A stretch of 49,776 nt of DNA, from assembly GCA_947590905.1 (NCBI GenBank), contig CANQCU010000010.1:1-49776 (forward strand). The letters run 5' to 3'. How positions within the stretch are numbered: position 1 is the stretch's first letter; each line of letters opens with the position of its first letter. The stretch is from an uncultured Clostridia bacterium. GTDB lineage: Bacteria > Bacillota > Clostridia > TANB77 > CAG-508. The notes beneath the pieces were generated by a model. The model was not told the origin of the DNA, did no database searches, and worked only from the letters and a program-made list of their open reading frames with translations. The translations under genes were made by a program, and so were the position numbers. This document shows, piece after piece, positions 1 to 10,299 of the stretch.

Positions 1-85
1 TTGCTCCACTTCGCACTTCGCTTCGCTACGTTTGGTCGCTTACGCGGTTATTATAAAAATAAATTATATTCTATAGCACCTTAAT
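1..85. repeat. Dispersed ~150-bp element, copy 1 (cut by window edge)
   Basis: The first ~46 bases match the 3' half of the conserved core seen at 6542, 9850 and 48116 (TTGCTCCACTTCGCAC, then CTACGTTTGG, then TTACGC). An AT-rich stretch follows up to the PBP2 stop codon. By analogy with the complete copies, that stretch is one arm of a copy-specific inverted repeat whose partner lies left of the window. It lies just downstream of the PBP2 gene. Confidence 0.7.
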
Positions 86-90
86 CAAAA

Positions 91-2211
91 TTAATTTTGC
101 ATTTCTGTATATGGTATTGCTGTAATGTTTTCTTCTACTTGTTCTGCATTCATTCCAAAATACTCTGCTATTATATCTTTTGCTGCATAACAAGCAAGTG
201 AACCTGATCCTCCGTTTTCTATTATTACTGCTATTGCAATTTGTGGATTATCATAAGGTGCAAAACCTACAAACCATGCATTTGCTGTTTCTCCTTCTTT
301 TTTTTGTGCAGATCCTGTTTTTCCTCCTATTTCTATATTGAAGTTTTTAAATATGCTATATGCTGTTCCTCCACTTTCACTTGTAACTCCTCGCATTCCT
401 TCTAACATTGCTGATAGGTTTTCTTCTGATAAATTTATATCCTGATTTGTGTTTTCTTGTATTCCTAGCCTTTCGGCTGTTTGTCTTCTAATTTCTTCTT
501 TTGGTACTTCTGTACCATCTGGATTGATTATTGTTTTTACTATAGTTGGGTTTATTTGTCTTCCCCCATTTACTAATATGCTTATATATTTTGCCATTTG
601 TATTGGAGTAAAGCTATTGTAGCCTTGACCTATTGCTGCATTTAAAGTATCTCCGACTGACCATGCTCTTCCTTCTCTTTTTTTCAACACTTCAGGACTT
701 GCAAGTGTTCCTGCACTTTCTGCTCCAAGCTCTATTCCTGTTTTTTGTCCAAGTCCGTATAAAGTTGCATATTGATCCAATACTTCTATTCCCACTCTAT
801 ATCCCATTTCATAGAAAAAGTAATTGCAAGATTGTTTTATTGCGCTTGTTATATTTAAATATCCATGTCCTCTGTGATATTGTCTATATATCCAGCAAGC
901 TGGTTTATGTCCTCTTTGATAAACTCCTGTGTCGTTTACTTTTTCTTTTACTGTTACCTTTTCTGTTTGAAGTGCGGATGTTGCTGTAACCAATTTAAAT
1001 GTTGAACCTGGTGCATAACTTCCACTTATCGCTCTATTTACTAGTGGATTATTACTTTCTTTTGCCATATATTTATTATATGTTTCTTGTGATATTCCAC
1101 CAACATAAGCTCCTGGTTCAAAATCTGGATTACTTGCCATTGCTAAAACTTCTCCTGATCTTACATCCATTACTACTATTGCTCCTGCATTTGCATCATA
1201 TTTTTTGCCTCCAAAGCTTCCATTTTTTATTCCTTCTATTGTTTCTCTTAAAGCTTTTTCTGTAACTGCTTGAAGGTTTGCATCTATTGTTAAAACTACA
1301 TCTGATCCTGATATTGCTTCTTCTTCTACATATTCGTTTGCTATACTTCCATCTACTGACATATCTATTTGCTTTATCCCATTTGTTCCTTTTAAATATG
1401 GTTCAAAGGCATATTCTATTCCTGTTTGTCCATAAATATCTGTCATTAAATAACCTTTATCTTTATTCTGCTGATATTGCTCTGATGTTATTGAATTTAT
1501 ATTTCCTAGTACATGTGATGCAAGCGTTCCATTTGGATAATTTCTTTTTGAACTTTGTCCTACCGTTACTCCTGGATATTTATCACTTTGTTCTGTAAAT
1601 ACTAATGCGCTATTTCTACTTATATTACTTGATATTGTTAATGATTTTGTTGCACTATATCCTTCTGATGTTATTCTATATCTTACGATTAATATTTTTC
1701 TTACTTCTTCAATATTTTCGTTTTCAATATCATATCTTTTTTTAAAATAATTAAATGCTTCTTCTGGTGTTGTATCACTTGATAGTTTATATTTTTTTAG
1801 CCATTCTACTTTTTTTTCTTCATTTGTAAATGTATATTCGTATGGGTTTATTTTTATTGGAAATGTGTCTGTATATGTATCTCCATTTTGCTCTAAAGTA
1901 TTTATTATTCTTAGTGAAGTATCATTTAATAGTTTATTTTCTATTTTTGTTTTATACATTTCTAAGGAGAATGTCATTTCTACATTTGCAAGTTCATTAC
2001 CATTTCTATCTAATATGTAACCTCTTGATGCATATAATGTGCTTTCTCTAGCAAGTCTTGTATTTGATGTCTCTCTATATGATGAACCATTTATTATTTG
2101 GAGATTAAATAGTTGTACTAAAAGTACTATACCTATTACATAGATAAAGGTACTTAAGATATTATATCTTAAATTTATATTAGGCATTTTCTTCTTTCTA
2201 TACCTTTCCAT
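91..2211 (-). CDS. mrdA: Penicillin-binding protein 2, elongasome transpeptidase
   Basis: Membrane-anchored class B transpeptidase that cross-links peptidoglycan during side-wall elongation. The 706-aa product has one N-terminal membrane segment (about residues 15-38), a dimerisation domain, and the three penicillin-binding motifs in order: S403-T-F-K406, S461-C-N463 and K631-T-G. Start ATG has an upstream AGGAG. It follows mreD by 17 bp and is the last gene of mreB-mreC-mreD-PBP2, the usual shape operon. The reading frame is intact and contains no in-frame CGG, although several out-of-phase CGGs occur (for example at 212 and 653). SpoVD or another class B PBP is possible, but the mre context and the lack of a PASTA domain favour PBP2. 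Confidence 0.95.
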   Translation of the reverse strand: MERYRKKKMPNINLRYNILSTFIYVIGIVLLVQLFNLQIINGSSYRETSNTRLARESTLYASRGYILDRNGNELANVEMTFSLEMYKTKIENKLLNDTSLRIINTLEQNGDTYTDTFPIKINPYEYTFTNEEKKVEWLKKYKLSSDTTPEEAFNYFKKRYDIENENIEEVRKILIVRYRITSEGYSATKSLTISSNISRNSALVFTEQSDKYPGVTVGQSSKRNYPNGTLASHVLGNINSITSEQYQQNKDKGYLMTDIYGQTGIEYAFEPYLKGTNGIKQIDMSVDGSIANEYVEEEAISGSDVVLTIDANLQAVTEKALRETIEGIKNGSFGGKKYDANAGAIVVMDVRSGEVLAMASNPDFEPGAYVGGISQETYNKYMAKESNNPLVNRAISGSYAPGSTFKLVTATSALQTEKVTVKEKVNDTGVYQRGHKPACWIYRQYHRGHGYLNITSAIKQSCNYFFYEMGYRVGIEVLDQYATLYGLGQKTGIELGAESAGTLASPEVLKKREGRAWSVGDTLNAAIGQGYNSFTPIQMAKYISILVNGGRQINPTIVKTIINPDGTEVPKEEIRRQTAERLGIQENTNQDINLSEENLSAMLEGMRGVTSESGGTAYSIFKNFNIEIGGKTGSAQKKEGETANAWFVGFAPYDNPQIAIAVIIENGGSGSLACYAAKDIIAEYFGMNAEQVEENITAIPYTEMQN

Positions 2212-2228
2212 GTTTTCTCCTTCCTATT

Positions 2229-2764
2229 TTAAAAGTATCTTGTTAATATTTGCTGATTTTTGAATATTTCTTCTATTTTATATCCACATTTTTGCATTAA
2301 TTGGTAAAGTATTATTGTAAGTAAAGCATTATAAATTACCTCAATTATTAGTTTTTTTGCAAATATCATTAATTCTACATCTATAGATAAAAGTATCGCT
2401 TTATATCCATATATAAATATCTCTCCAATTATTGTTAATGCCATTACTAATAAAATAACTGTTATTTTACTGTCTTTTGATAAATTTTTATCTAAATATC
2501 CGTCCTGCAAATCCTATAATTCCTAATACAAGTGCTGTTGGTCCTATTACATTATTTCCCAAAATATCTATTCCAAATCCAAATATTGCTCCGAAGTATC
2601 GCTCCAGGAATTTTTCCTGAATATAAACCTATAAATAATACAAATATTATATATAAATTTGGTTTTACTCCAGCTATTGTGAACCAACTAAAAAAGTTAA
2701 GCTCTAGTAGATATATAAGAATAAATACTATACATAAAATTATTATGGTTAATGCTTTTTTCAT
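2229..2764 (-). CDS. mreD: Rod shape-determining protein MreD, read through two CGG +1 shifts
   Basis: Polytopic membrane protein of the elongasome. Read conventionally there are two fragments (2764 down to about 2540, and 2510 down to 2229). Skipping the C of CGG at 2591-2593 and again at 2500-2502 joins them into 177 aa, the normal MreD length, with continuous hydrophobic segments. The first join gives GAIL-GAIFGFGIDILG and the second gives IIGFAG-GYLDKNLSK. The length minus two bases is divisible by three. The gene sits between mreC (13 bp) and PBP2 (17 bp), where mreD is expected. A pseudogene is the alternative; the repeated C-before-glycine pattern across the window argues against it. 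Confidence 0.9.
2500..2502 (-). other. CGG +1 frameshift site, mreD second
   Basis: Coding strand GGA CGG ATA. Skipping C gives GGA-GGA-TAT (Gly-Gly-Tyr) and enters the frame that runs to the mreD stop. Confidence 0.85.
2591..2593 (-). other. CGG +1 frameshift site, mreD first
   Basis: Coding strand CTT CGG AGC. Skipping C gives CTT-GGA-GCA (Leu-Gly-Ala), restoring the MreD sequence. Confidence 0.88.
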
Positions 2765-2777
2765 TTTTTATCCTTTC

Positions 2778-3587
2778 TTAGTTAGTTATTACAAGTACTG
2801 TTTGAACTTTATCAAAGTCTACTGCTGGCTTTATCCAAGCATATCTATCTAATACATTTTTAGTATTTTCTATACTTTCTATTCTTCCTATTGTAATTCC
2901 TTTTGGATATATTCCTCCCATTCCTGATGTTTCTACCATGTCTCCTTCTGAAATATCTGCTGATGTTGGTATATATGTAGCTTTTAGCATTCCATCTTCT
3001 AAGCTACCTCTACAAATAATACTATCTTCTGTTGTACTCATTTTAGCTGTTACTGCACTTGATGAGTCTATTATTGTTTGTACATTTGCTGTATTTTCTG
3101 TTACTGATATTACATATCCAATAAGTCCATGATCTGAAATAACTGTCATTTCAGTATCTATTCCATCTTTTTTTCCAGCATTAATTACAAATATTTTACT
3201 GTAATTACTTATATCTTTGCTAATAATATATGCTGGAACTGTTTTATAGTCTGTATATTTTTCTTTTAGTCCTACATATTCTTTTAATGTCTCATTTTCT
3301 GCTTTTATTATTTCTAATTCTCTTAGTGATTTTTCTAATTCACTATTTTCTTGTTTTAATTTTTCATTTTCTGTTTTTAAATTATCCATGTTTGTGAAGA
3401 AATTTGTATTGCCTGTTACTTTGTTTTTAAGATAAGTATAGCCTGTTTGAATTGGCATAACTATTGTACTAAATGCATTTTCAATATATGAAAGATTTTC
3501 TAGTTTTAAGTTTGATAAAAATACTAAAGCAACCAATATTATTATTGTTATTATTATACCTATAATTCCTGTTTTTTTTCTACGCAC
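2778..3587 (-). CDS. mreC: Rod shape-determining protein MreC
   Basis: Periplasm-side scaffold of the elongasome. The 269-aa product has an N-terminal membrane anchor (about residues 8-25), a coiled coil (about 62-105, many E/L/K heptads) and the two small beta-barrel domains typical of MreC. It starts 16 bp after mreB and ends 13 bp before mreD, so it is co-transcribed. The frame is intact, with no in-frame CGG. Confidence 0.94.
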   Translation of the reverse strand: MRRKKTGIIGIIITIIILVALVFLSNLKLENLSYIENAFSTIVMPIQTGYTYLKNKVTGNTNFFTNMDNLKTENEKLKQENSELEKSLRELEIIKAENETLKEYVGLKEKYTDYKTVPAYIISKDISNYSKIFVINAGKKDGIDTEMTVISDHGLIGYVISVTENTANVQTIIDSSSAVTAKMSTTEDSIICRGSLEDGMLKATYIPTSADISEGDMVETSGMGGIYPKGITIGRIESIENTKNVLDRYAWIKPAVDFDKVQTVLVITN

Positions 3588-3603
3588 TACTTATCTTCCT
3601 TTC

Positions 3604-4658
<1,055 letters not shown>

Positions 4659-4685
4659 TTATCTTCAATTTATATTGTCTTTTGT

Positions 4686-5375
4686 TTATATGTAATTCAT
4701 AATGCTTTTGCATCCATTTTCTGCGATTATTATGTGATCTAAAAATTGAATTCCAATTAGTTTTGTACATTCTATTAATCTTTTTGTTAAGTCTATATCT
4801 GCTTTGCTTGGCATTGGGTCCCCACTTGGATGATTATGTACAACTATTATTTTAGGTGCATTTATTTTTATTGCTTCATAAAGCACATCTTTTGGTTCTA
4901 ACATTGCAAAATTAGTGCCTCCATATGATACGTCTATTATTTTTTGTATTATGTTTTTTGAATTTAAAAGTACTACTTTTGCTATTTCTCTTTTTTCGTA
5001 TCTTAGCTCATCTATTAATAAATCTGCTACATCTTGTGAATTTTTTATTATTATATTTTGTATTTCTATTGGTTCTCCCATCCTTCTTGCAATTTCACAT
5101 GCTGCTATTATTTGTATTGCTTTTACTTTCCCTATTCCTTTTATTTTAGTGAGCTCTTCTATTGTAATATTTTGTAAAAATCTTAAATCGTTTACATTTT
5201 TTTCTTTATTAAGTAATAACACTTTCTGTGCAAGTGTTATTGCTGGTTCATCTTTTGTTCCTGTTTTTATTATTATTGCCAATAATTCCGAATTTGATAA
5301 TTTTTTTGCACCATATATTTCTAATTTTTCATATGGTCTTTCTGATGTTGGGATCTCCTTCATTTTTAAGCTCAT
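4686..5375 (-). CDS. radC: RadC family JAB1/MPN-domain protein
   Basis: 229 aa. An N-terminal helix-hairpin-helix-like region (LTKIKGIGKVKAI, about residues 75-88) is followed by a JAB1/MPN metalloprotease-like domain carrying H180-N-H182-P-S-G and D193. RadC is conserved next to mreB in Firmicutes; its biochemical role is still unclear despite the old DNA-repair name. Intact frame. Start ATG follows GAAAGGAAG. Confidence 0.92.
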   Translation of the reverse strand: MSLKMKEIPTSERPYEKLEIYGAKKLSNSELLAIIIKTGTKDEPAITLAQKVLLLNKEKNVNDLRFLQNITIEELTKIKGIGKVKAIQIIAACEIARRMGEPIEIQNIIIKNSQDVADLLIDELRYEKREIAKVVLLNSKNIIQKIIDVSYGGTNFAMLEPKDVLYEAIKINAPKIIVVHNHPSGDPMPSKADIDLTKRLIECTKLIGIQFLDHIIIAENGCKSIMNYI

Positions 5376-5417
5376 TTTTCTTCCTTTCTTTTAGTGTCCC
5401 CCAACTACTAAATTTTT

Positions 5418-5675
5418 TTATACTTTTCTATATACAAATATTGCTATTGCGACTCCTATTATGCTTGCTACATTTATTTTGAATTGCAATGCAAATGTTA
5501 GTGATAAAACTTTTAGGTCTAATATTAATGGCTCTGTAAGTCCAAAGCTTTGTCCATATCTTAGCCACCATAAAAAGTCTATTTCTCCTGCTATTTCTCC
5601 TATTAATCCTCCAAGTACTATTCCTGCTAATATAAATATTAGCAATATCCATATATTTTTATCTCTTGTTGCCAT
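5418..5675 (-). CDS. DUF4321 small membrane protein
   Basis: 85 aa with two hydrophobic segments (about residues 8-30 and 55-82). It resembles the DUF4321 proteins found beside radC/mreB in Clostridia; family assignment is from memory and position. Start ATG is preceded by AGGAGG. Function unknown. Confidence 0.75.
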   Translation of the reverse strand: MATRDKNIWILLIFILAGIVLGGLIGEIAGEIDFLWWLRYGQSFGLTEPLILDLKVLSLTFALQFKINVASIIGVAIAIFVYRKV

Positions 5676-5749
5676 ATTTTTTCCTCCTAAATTCTTTTTT
5701 CCGTATATATTATATATTGAGGTTTAATATTTTTCAAGTGTTTAGAATT

Positions 5750-5795
5750 AATATATAATTAATTTTTATTATTAAAAAATTAATTATATATTACT
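5750..5795. repeat. AT-only inverted repeat in a divergent intergenic region
   Basis: Near-perfect inverted repeat (TAATATATAATTAATTTTT against its complement, about 19 bp arms, short loop). It lies between the divergent DUF4321 and mecA genes. It could be a cruciform, a regulatory site or a terminator relic. The rest of 5676-5896 holds only a TATAAT-like -10 box near 5855 for mecA. Confidence 0.55.
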
Positions 5796-5896
5796 TTTTT
5801 TTAGATTATTATAAATTTCCAAAATTTTGTTATTTCTTTTTTATCATATTGGTAGTATAATATAAATATACGGTATGTGAAAGGAAGGATTCTTTG

Positions 5897-6532
5897 ATGA
5901 AGATTGAAAAACTTACTGAAAATAAAATTCGTATTACTCTAAATATGGAGGACTTAAATGAAAGAGATATAGATCTTCATTCTTTTATGTCTAACTCTAT
6001 TGAGTCCCAAGATATATTTTTAGATATGTTAGATAAAGCAGAAGAAGAAGTTGGTTTTAATACTGATGATTGTAGAATAATGATTGAGGCGTTGGCTTTA
6101 AAAGATGGACATTTTGTTTTAACTATTACTAAATTCGAACATGAAGCTGAAAAATCTCCTTCTATTGAAAGGAGAAAAAGTTTACATATTAAAAGGAAAA
6201 ACTCGGATATTAATTTTAAAAAGACTATTTATTCTTTTGACTCCTTTGATATTTTCTGTGATTTCTGTACTTTTTTAAAAGATACTCTTAATGAAAGACA
6301 AATTACAGATTTTTCAAAGTCTTCTGATTTATATGAATATAATTCTAATTATTATTTAGTTTTGAGTGATATTAATATAGATTCTGATACTGTAAAATAC
6401 ATATGCTCTTCTATTACAGAATTTGCTCATTTTGTAAATAGCTCAGAACTTTTTGAAAGAAAAATTAAGGAATATGGAAAGTTAATTATGCCAAATTCTG
6501 CAATATTAACTTGCATGGAACATTTTACTTAA
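5897..6532 (+). CDS. mecA: MecA-like adaptor protein for Clp protease
   Basis: About 211 aa, one of only two protein genes on the plus strand. The N-terminus (MKIEKLTENKIRI, then NMEDLNERDIDL) matches the MecA substrate-recognition domain, and the C-terminal half fits the ClpC-binding domain. In Bacillus, MecA delivers ComK and other proteins to ClpCP. ATG at 5897 is preferred over the in-frame TTG before it, because GAAAGGAAGG lies at good spacing. No in-frame CGG; one out-of-phase CGG (TCG GAT) near 6205 is harmless. Confidence 0.85.
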   Translation: MKIEKLTENKIRITLNMEDLNERDIDLHSFMSNSIESQDIFLDMLDKAEEEVGFNTDDCRIMIEALALKDGHFVLTITKFEHEAEKSPSIERRKSLHIKRKNSDINFKKTIYSFDSFDIFCDFCTFLKDTLNERQITDFSKSSDLYEYNSNYYLVLSDINIDSDTVKYICSSITEFAHFVNSSELFERKIKEYGKLIMPNSAILTCMEHFT

Positions 6533-6541
6533 AATAATAAT

Positions 6542-6691
6542 AGAGCCCGAAAATATTTTATTTTTATTAAATTGCGTAAGCGATCAAACGTAGCGAAGCG
6601 AAGTGCGATATGGAGCAATCTACATATAAATAATTTAATTTTGTAGATTGCGACAGCAAAATTTAATAAAAATAAAATACTTTCGGGCTCT
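6542..6691. repeat. Dispersed ~150-bp element, copy 2
   Basis: Outer arms 6542-6573 and 6660-6691 are inverted repeats of 32 bp with one mismatch. The core between them contains GCGTAAGCGATCAAACGTAGCG, an inner hairpin (GCAATCTACA against TGTAGATTGC) and CGACAGCAAA. It sits between the convergent mecA and spo0E-like genes, and its GC-rich outer tips (GAGCCCGAAA) could serve as a bidirectional terminator. The core matches copies at 1, 9850 and 48116, while the arms do not. Confidence 0.85.
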
Positions 6692-6703
6692 AATTTGTTA
6701 TTT

Positions 6704-6853
6704 CTAAGATCCTTGTCCTTCATTTTCTCTATAATATTCAGCAATTAATTCATCTAATTCTGTGCTTATTTTATATATTTCTTCATAATCTTTGTTTTCT
6801 TCTATACTTTTATTTAATTCTTCTCTTTTTTTACATATTTTATCTTTTAACAT
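6704..6853 (-). CDS. Spo0E-like aspartyl-phosphate phosphatase
   Basis: 49 aa. The sequence has the short two-helix layout of the Spo0E family and the signature S-x-E-L-D-x-L-I (STELDELI). Family members dephosphorylate Spo0A~P and delay sporulation. ATG at 6853 is chosen because GGAGGAAAG lies directly upstream; a longer upstream frame exists without a good start. Likely promoter upstream: TTGACT, 17 bp, TATTTT. The remaining 6854-7083 shows no gene. Confidence 0.75.
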   Translation of the reverse strand: MLKDKICKKREELNKSIEENKDYEEIYKISTELDELIAEYYRENEGQGS

Positions 6854-7083
6854 TATCTTTCCTCCATTATCTTGTTTTTTTACTTTGTAATGATAAAATA
6901 CCATAAAAAATTTTCTAAGTCAATTAATTTCAACTGTTTTAAATGTTTTTCGTTTTCCATATTTCTGCTTTTTCATTTGTTTTTTTACCTATGGTAATAT
7001 GTTTTTTACATTTTTCGACAGCGATTTTCTTCCTTGTAATACATTTGTAAACTTTTTGTAACAAGAAATGAGTAAAATTTCAT

Positions 7084-8352
7084 TTAATTTCCTTCTACTA
7101 TTGAAGTTATTTCTTTTTCCATAGATAAAGTATTTTTTAAGATTCCATCTGCATATTCTTTTGTTACACTGTTATATTCTTCTAAGTAATCAAATGTATT
7201 TATTCCTTTAAAATAATCTGATAAAAACATTCTTGCTATATTTTCTACACTATTATATTCTACTATATAGTCTCCATACATCTTCTTTTTATTTCTTGAA
7301 AAATCTTCTTCATTTAGGCCATTTTTTATTGCGTTTTCTATTTCTTCATTCATTCTTTTTATTACTTTTTTTGGATTGCGTGATTGTCCAGTTATCAATG
7401 TGAATGCATATTCTTTTGAAAATTCATATTCGAATTCGAGCGCACCAAGCAATATATTTTCATCTGTTAATTCTTTATATAGTTTTGAACTTTTTCCAAA
7501 TAAAGTATTTAATATTATAAGCACAGCTATATGTTTCTTTACCATGTTTTCTTCTACTCTATCTTTAAATCCAACACAGAATATTGGGTTACTTAACTCC
7601 ATTTTTACTATTTTTTCTTTTTCGTTTATTTCTTCTGGTTCATTTGGGTATATTCTTTTTGGTAATACTTTATTTTCTTTTTTGGTTATTCTTTTTTTGA
7701 TTTCTTCTATTATTTCTTCTGGAACAAAGTCCCCACATATTACCATTACCATATTTGAAGGTGTATAGAAGTTATTATAGCATTTGTATAACATTTCCTT
7801 TGTTATACCTTGTATTGAGTCTACTGTTCCTGCAATGTCAAGTCTTATTGGTAGTTCTTTGTACATACATTTTACTGCATTTAAATATACTTGCCATTCT
7901 GGATAATCCTCATACATTTTTATTTCTTGTGCTATTATTCCTTTTTCTTTTTCTACATTTTCATCTGTATAATATGGATTTTGTATATAATCCATATATT
8001 CATCTAATGCTTCGTAAAAATTATCTGTTGCTTCATATAGATATGCTGTATGATCATTTGTTGTATAAGCATTTGCATTAACTCCTAATGATGTTAATGT
8101 GTCTAAGCTGTTTATTCCGCTTCTTTGTTCAAACATTTTATGTTCTAGAAAATGTGCTACTCCGTCTGGGAGTTCTACTTTTTCATTGTTTTCTGGTAAT
8201 ATAAATTTGTTGTCTATTGATCCAAATTGAGGTCCACATATTATATATTTTTTTCTTGCATTTTTTCTTGGAATTACCATAATCGTCAAACCATTTTCTA
8301 GTTTTTCTATATAAAGTTTTTCTTTTACTTTATCATTTTCAATTATTTTCAT
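7084..8352 (-). CDS. M16 family zinc peptidase (YmfH-like, catalytic)
   Basis: 422 aa. It contains the inverted zinc motif HxxEH in HFLEHKMF (about residues 107-114) and, further on, the helix ending in EKEKGIIAQEIKMYED that supplies the third ligand. It lies downstream of a second M16 gene lacking the motif, like the ymfF/ymfH pair of Bacillus. Such pairs usually form one active and one inactive half. Frame intact; out-of-phase CGGs (for example in LPDGVAHF) are read normally. Confidence 0.88.
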   Translation of the reverse strand: MKIIENDKVKEKLYIEKLENGLTIMVIPRKNARKKYIICGPQFGSIDNKFILPENNEKVELPDGVAHFLEHKMFEQRSGINSLDTLTSLGVNANAYTTNDHTAYLYEATDNFYEALDEYMDYIQNPYYTDENVEKEKGIIAQEIKMYEDYPEWQVYLNAVKCMYKELPIRLDIAGTVDSIQGITKEMLYKCYNNFYTPSNMVMVICGDFVPEEIIEEIKKRITKKENKVLPKRIYPNEPEEINEKEKIVKMELSNPIFCVGFKDRVEENMVKKHIAVLIILNTLFGKSSKLYKELTDENILLGALEFEYEFSKEYAFTLITGQSRNPKKVIKRMNEEIENAIKNGLNEEDFSRNKKKMYGDYIVEYNSVENIARMFLSDYFKGINTFDYLEEYNSVTKEYADGILKNTLSMEKEITSIVEGN

Positions 8353-8496
8353 TTTGAATTTTTCCTCTTACAGTATGCTTATATTTTTTTAGTTCGTATA
8401 CATTGATATCATAACTTACATCTCATAATATACTTTTATAAGCTATACTCTTTCTTTTATATTTTAATTTTAGTTTTTTGTAATATTTATATAATT

Positions 8497-9764
8497 CTAG
8501 TTTTTTAAGAAAAATACTGTATGCATATTTACTTTTTTAGCAAACTCTACAATTTCATCCTTCGTAACTTTTTCTATTTCTTCTTCATATTCTTCAAAAG
8601 TCATCTTGTATTCTGATATTTCCTGTCCGAAATAATAAGTTATTCCTGTATCTTGCTCATCTGGAATTGATTTTATCATTGAAATTATTCCGTTTTTTTC
8701 CATTTTTTATATCTTCTTCTGTAAAGTTTCCGCTTTTTCATATCTTCTATTTGCTCTTTTATTAAATCTAATGTTTTTTGATAGTTTTCTATTTCTATTC
8801 CTGCTCTAATAAATATACAGTTTTTATGTCTTAGGTAACTAGATGATGCTGTATATGCTAGGCTATTTTTTTCTCTTACTATTTGAAACATTTTAGAATT
8901 AGCAGAACCTCCAAGTATTGTGTTGTATACTACTGCAACGTATTTTTCTTTTTTACTTTCTTCGTCTATTTCCAAACCTATGATTAAATTTCCTTGTGTT
9001 ACGTCCATACTTTCTGAAATTTCATTTACTTCTTGCTTTTCTAATGCTTGATTTTTTATTTCATATATTGCTTCTCTTGGATTTAATTTTTTTATATTTT
9101 CATTATTTTCTATACAATCAATTACTTTTTTCTCTTCTATATCACCTGATACAAATATATCTATCTTACATTCTGATAATAGTTTTTTGTAATGTTCATA
9201 AAGATTGCTTGGATCAATTTTGTCTATATCTTCTATATATCCATATTTATATAAACCAAATGGCTTATTTTTAAACATCTCTTCTTGACATCTTAAATAT
9301 GCATAACTTGACTTGTTGTCTTTTTTACCCTCTATTAATATTTTAAGTTTTTCTTTCTCTGACTCAATATATTCTGCTTTAAAAACATTATTTTCGATTT
9401 TAGGATTAAAAACTATATCTAATAGAGTATTTATCCCTTCGCCTATTAAATTTTCTTGTATTGGCAAATATTTGTTATCTATTGTCTCTACATAAAATTT
9501 TAATACTTGATTATCTCCTGTTTTATCTATACCACAGTCAAATTCTGCTCCATACATTTCTTCTAATGCTTTATTTATTTCTTCTATGTTTTGAAGGTTA
9601 TTGCTACCCTTTCTTAATACCATTGGAATTATAGCATTTTTTGTTACGTTTTCTCTTTTTAATGGTGTTGTTAAAAATACTGATATTATATCTGTTTTAA
9701 AGTTCTCTGTTTCTATCAAATGTAAGGTTATTCCTTTTTTTATTTCTTGTTTTTTATAATTCAT
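8497..9764 (-). CDS. M16 family peptidase-like protein (YmfF-like), two CGG +1 shifts
   Basis: Joined product about 421 aa, the same size as its neighbour. It has the M16 fold signatures (VLRKGSNNLQNIEEINKALEE-type N-terminus, GLEIDEESKKEK repeats) but no HxxEH, so it is probably the non-catalytic partner. Conventionally the frame ends in a lysine/arginine-rich nonsense tail. Skipping C at 8730-8732 and at 8690-8692, 40 bases apart, gives EDMKK-GNFTEEDIKNGKK-GIISMIKSIPDEQD and continues to the stop at 8497. A possible promoter is TTGTAT (9813-9818) with TATACT (9789-9794). Confidence 0.85.
8690..8692 (-). other. CGG +1 frameshift site, M16 gene second
   Basis: In the frame set by the preceding shift the coding strand reads AAA CGG AAT. 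Skipping C gives AAA-GGA-ATA (Lys-Gly-Ile). Confidence 0.85.
8730..8732 (-). other. CGG +1 frameshift site, M16 gene first
   Basis: Coding strand AAG CGG AAA. Skipping C gives AAG-GGA-AAC (Lys-Gly-Asn). Confidence 0.85.
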
Positions 9765-9849
9765 CTCTTTCCTCCATTTCCTTATTTTAGTATACTATAT
9801 TATTTCCAATTTATACAAGACATTTTTCATTTTTTTGATAAGATTTAAA

Positions 9850-9994
9850 AATGAAGATAATTATTTATTTTTTATATCTTTGCTGTCGCAATCTACAAAT
9901 TAATATTTCATATGTAGATTGCTCCACTTCGCACTCCGCTTACGCTACGTTTGATTGCTTACGCAGATATAAAAAATAAATAATTATCTTCATT
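9850..9994. repeat. Dispersed ~150-bp element, copy 3
   Basis: Perfect 30-bp inverted arms (9850-9879 and 9965-9994, sequence AATGAAGATAATTATTTATT and on). Core: TTTGCTGTCGCAATCTACA, then its complement TGTAGATTGC, then CTACGTTTGATTGCTTACGCAG. It lies between the M16 gene and rpsU, beyond the rpsU terminator. The arms share no sequence with the arms of the other copies. Confidence 0.88.
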
Positions 9995-10016
9995 CCTAAT
10001 ATATTAAAAACCAAAA

Positions 10017-10047
10017 TAAAAGAACTATGTTTCCATAGCTCTTTTTA
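10017..10047 (-). terminator. Intrinsic terminator of rpsU
   Basis: On the minus strand a stem of about 12 bp (AAAGAGCTATG with CATAGTTCTTT), a GAAA-type loop and a following T run lie 5 bp after the rpsU stop. Confidence 0.8.
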
Positions 10048-10051
10048 TTTA

Positions 10052-10222
10052 TTAATATTTTCTTTTTCTAGCTGCTTCTGATTTTTTCTTTCTCTTTACA
10101 CTAGGTTTTTCATAATGTTCTCTTTTTCTAACTTCTTGCATTACGCCGTTTCTAGCACATTGTCTTTTAAATCTTTTTAAAGCATCTTCGATATTACCAT
10201 TATTAACTTTTACCTCTGACAT
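10052..10222 (-). CDS. rpsU: 30S ribosomal protein S21
   Basis: 56 aa, basic, beginning [18 protein letters not shown] and ending in an Arg/Lys-rich tail (SEAARKRKY), which is typical of bS21. GGGGGGAGT ribosome site upstream. The GGC of ARNGVM is preceded by AAC, an out-of-phase CGG that is read normally. Confidence 0.95.
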   Translation of the reverse strand: MSEVKVNNGNIEDALKRFKRQCARNGVMQEVRKREHYEKPSVKRKKKSEAARKRKY

Positions 10223-10263
10223 TATTACTCCCCCCTTCCAGTGTAAATAAAATTTGCTTTCTT

Positions 10264-10292
10264 ATTATATATCTTGATATTATATTTGTCAA
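10264..10292 (-). promoter_or_regulatory. SigA-type promoter of rpsU
   Basis: Minus strand TTGACA (10287-10292), 17-bp spacer, TATAAT (10264-10269). Both boxes match consensus. Confidence 0.85.
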
Positions 10293-10299
10293 GCCTATT

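Noticed and set aside
6542-6691. CRISPR array or transposase-bearing IS
   Set aside because: Copies are dispersed singly, have no spacers and no room for a protein.
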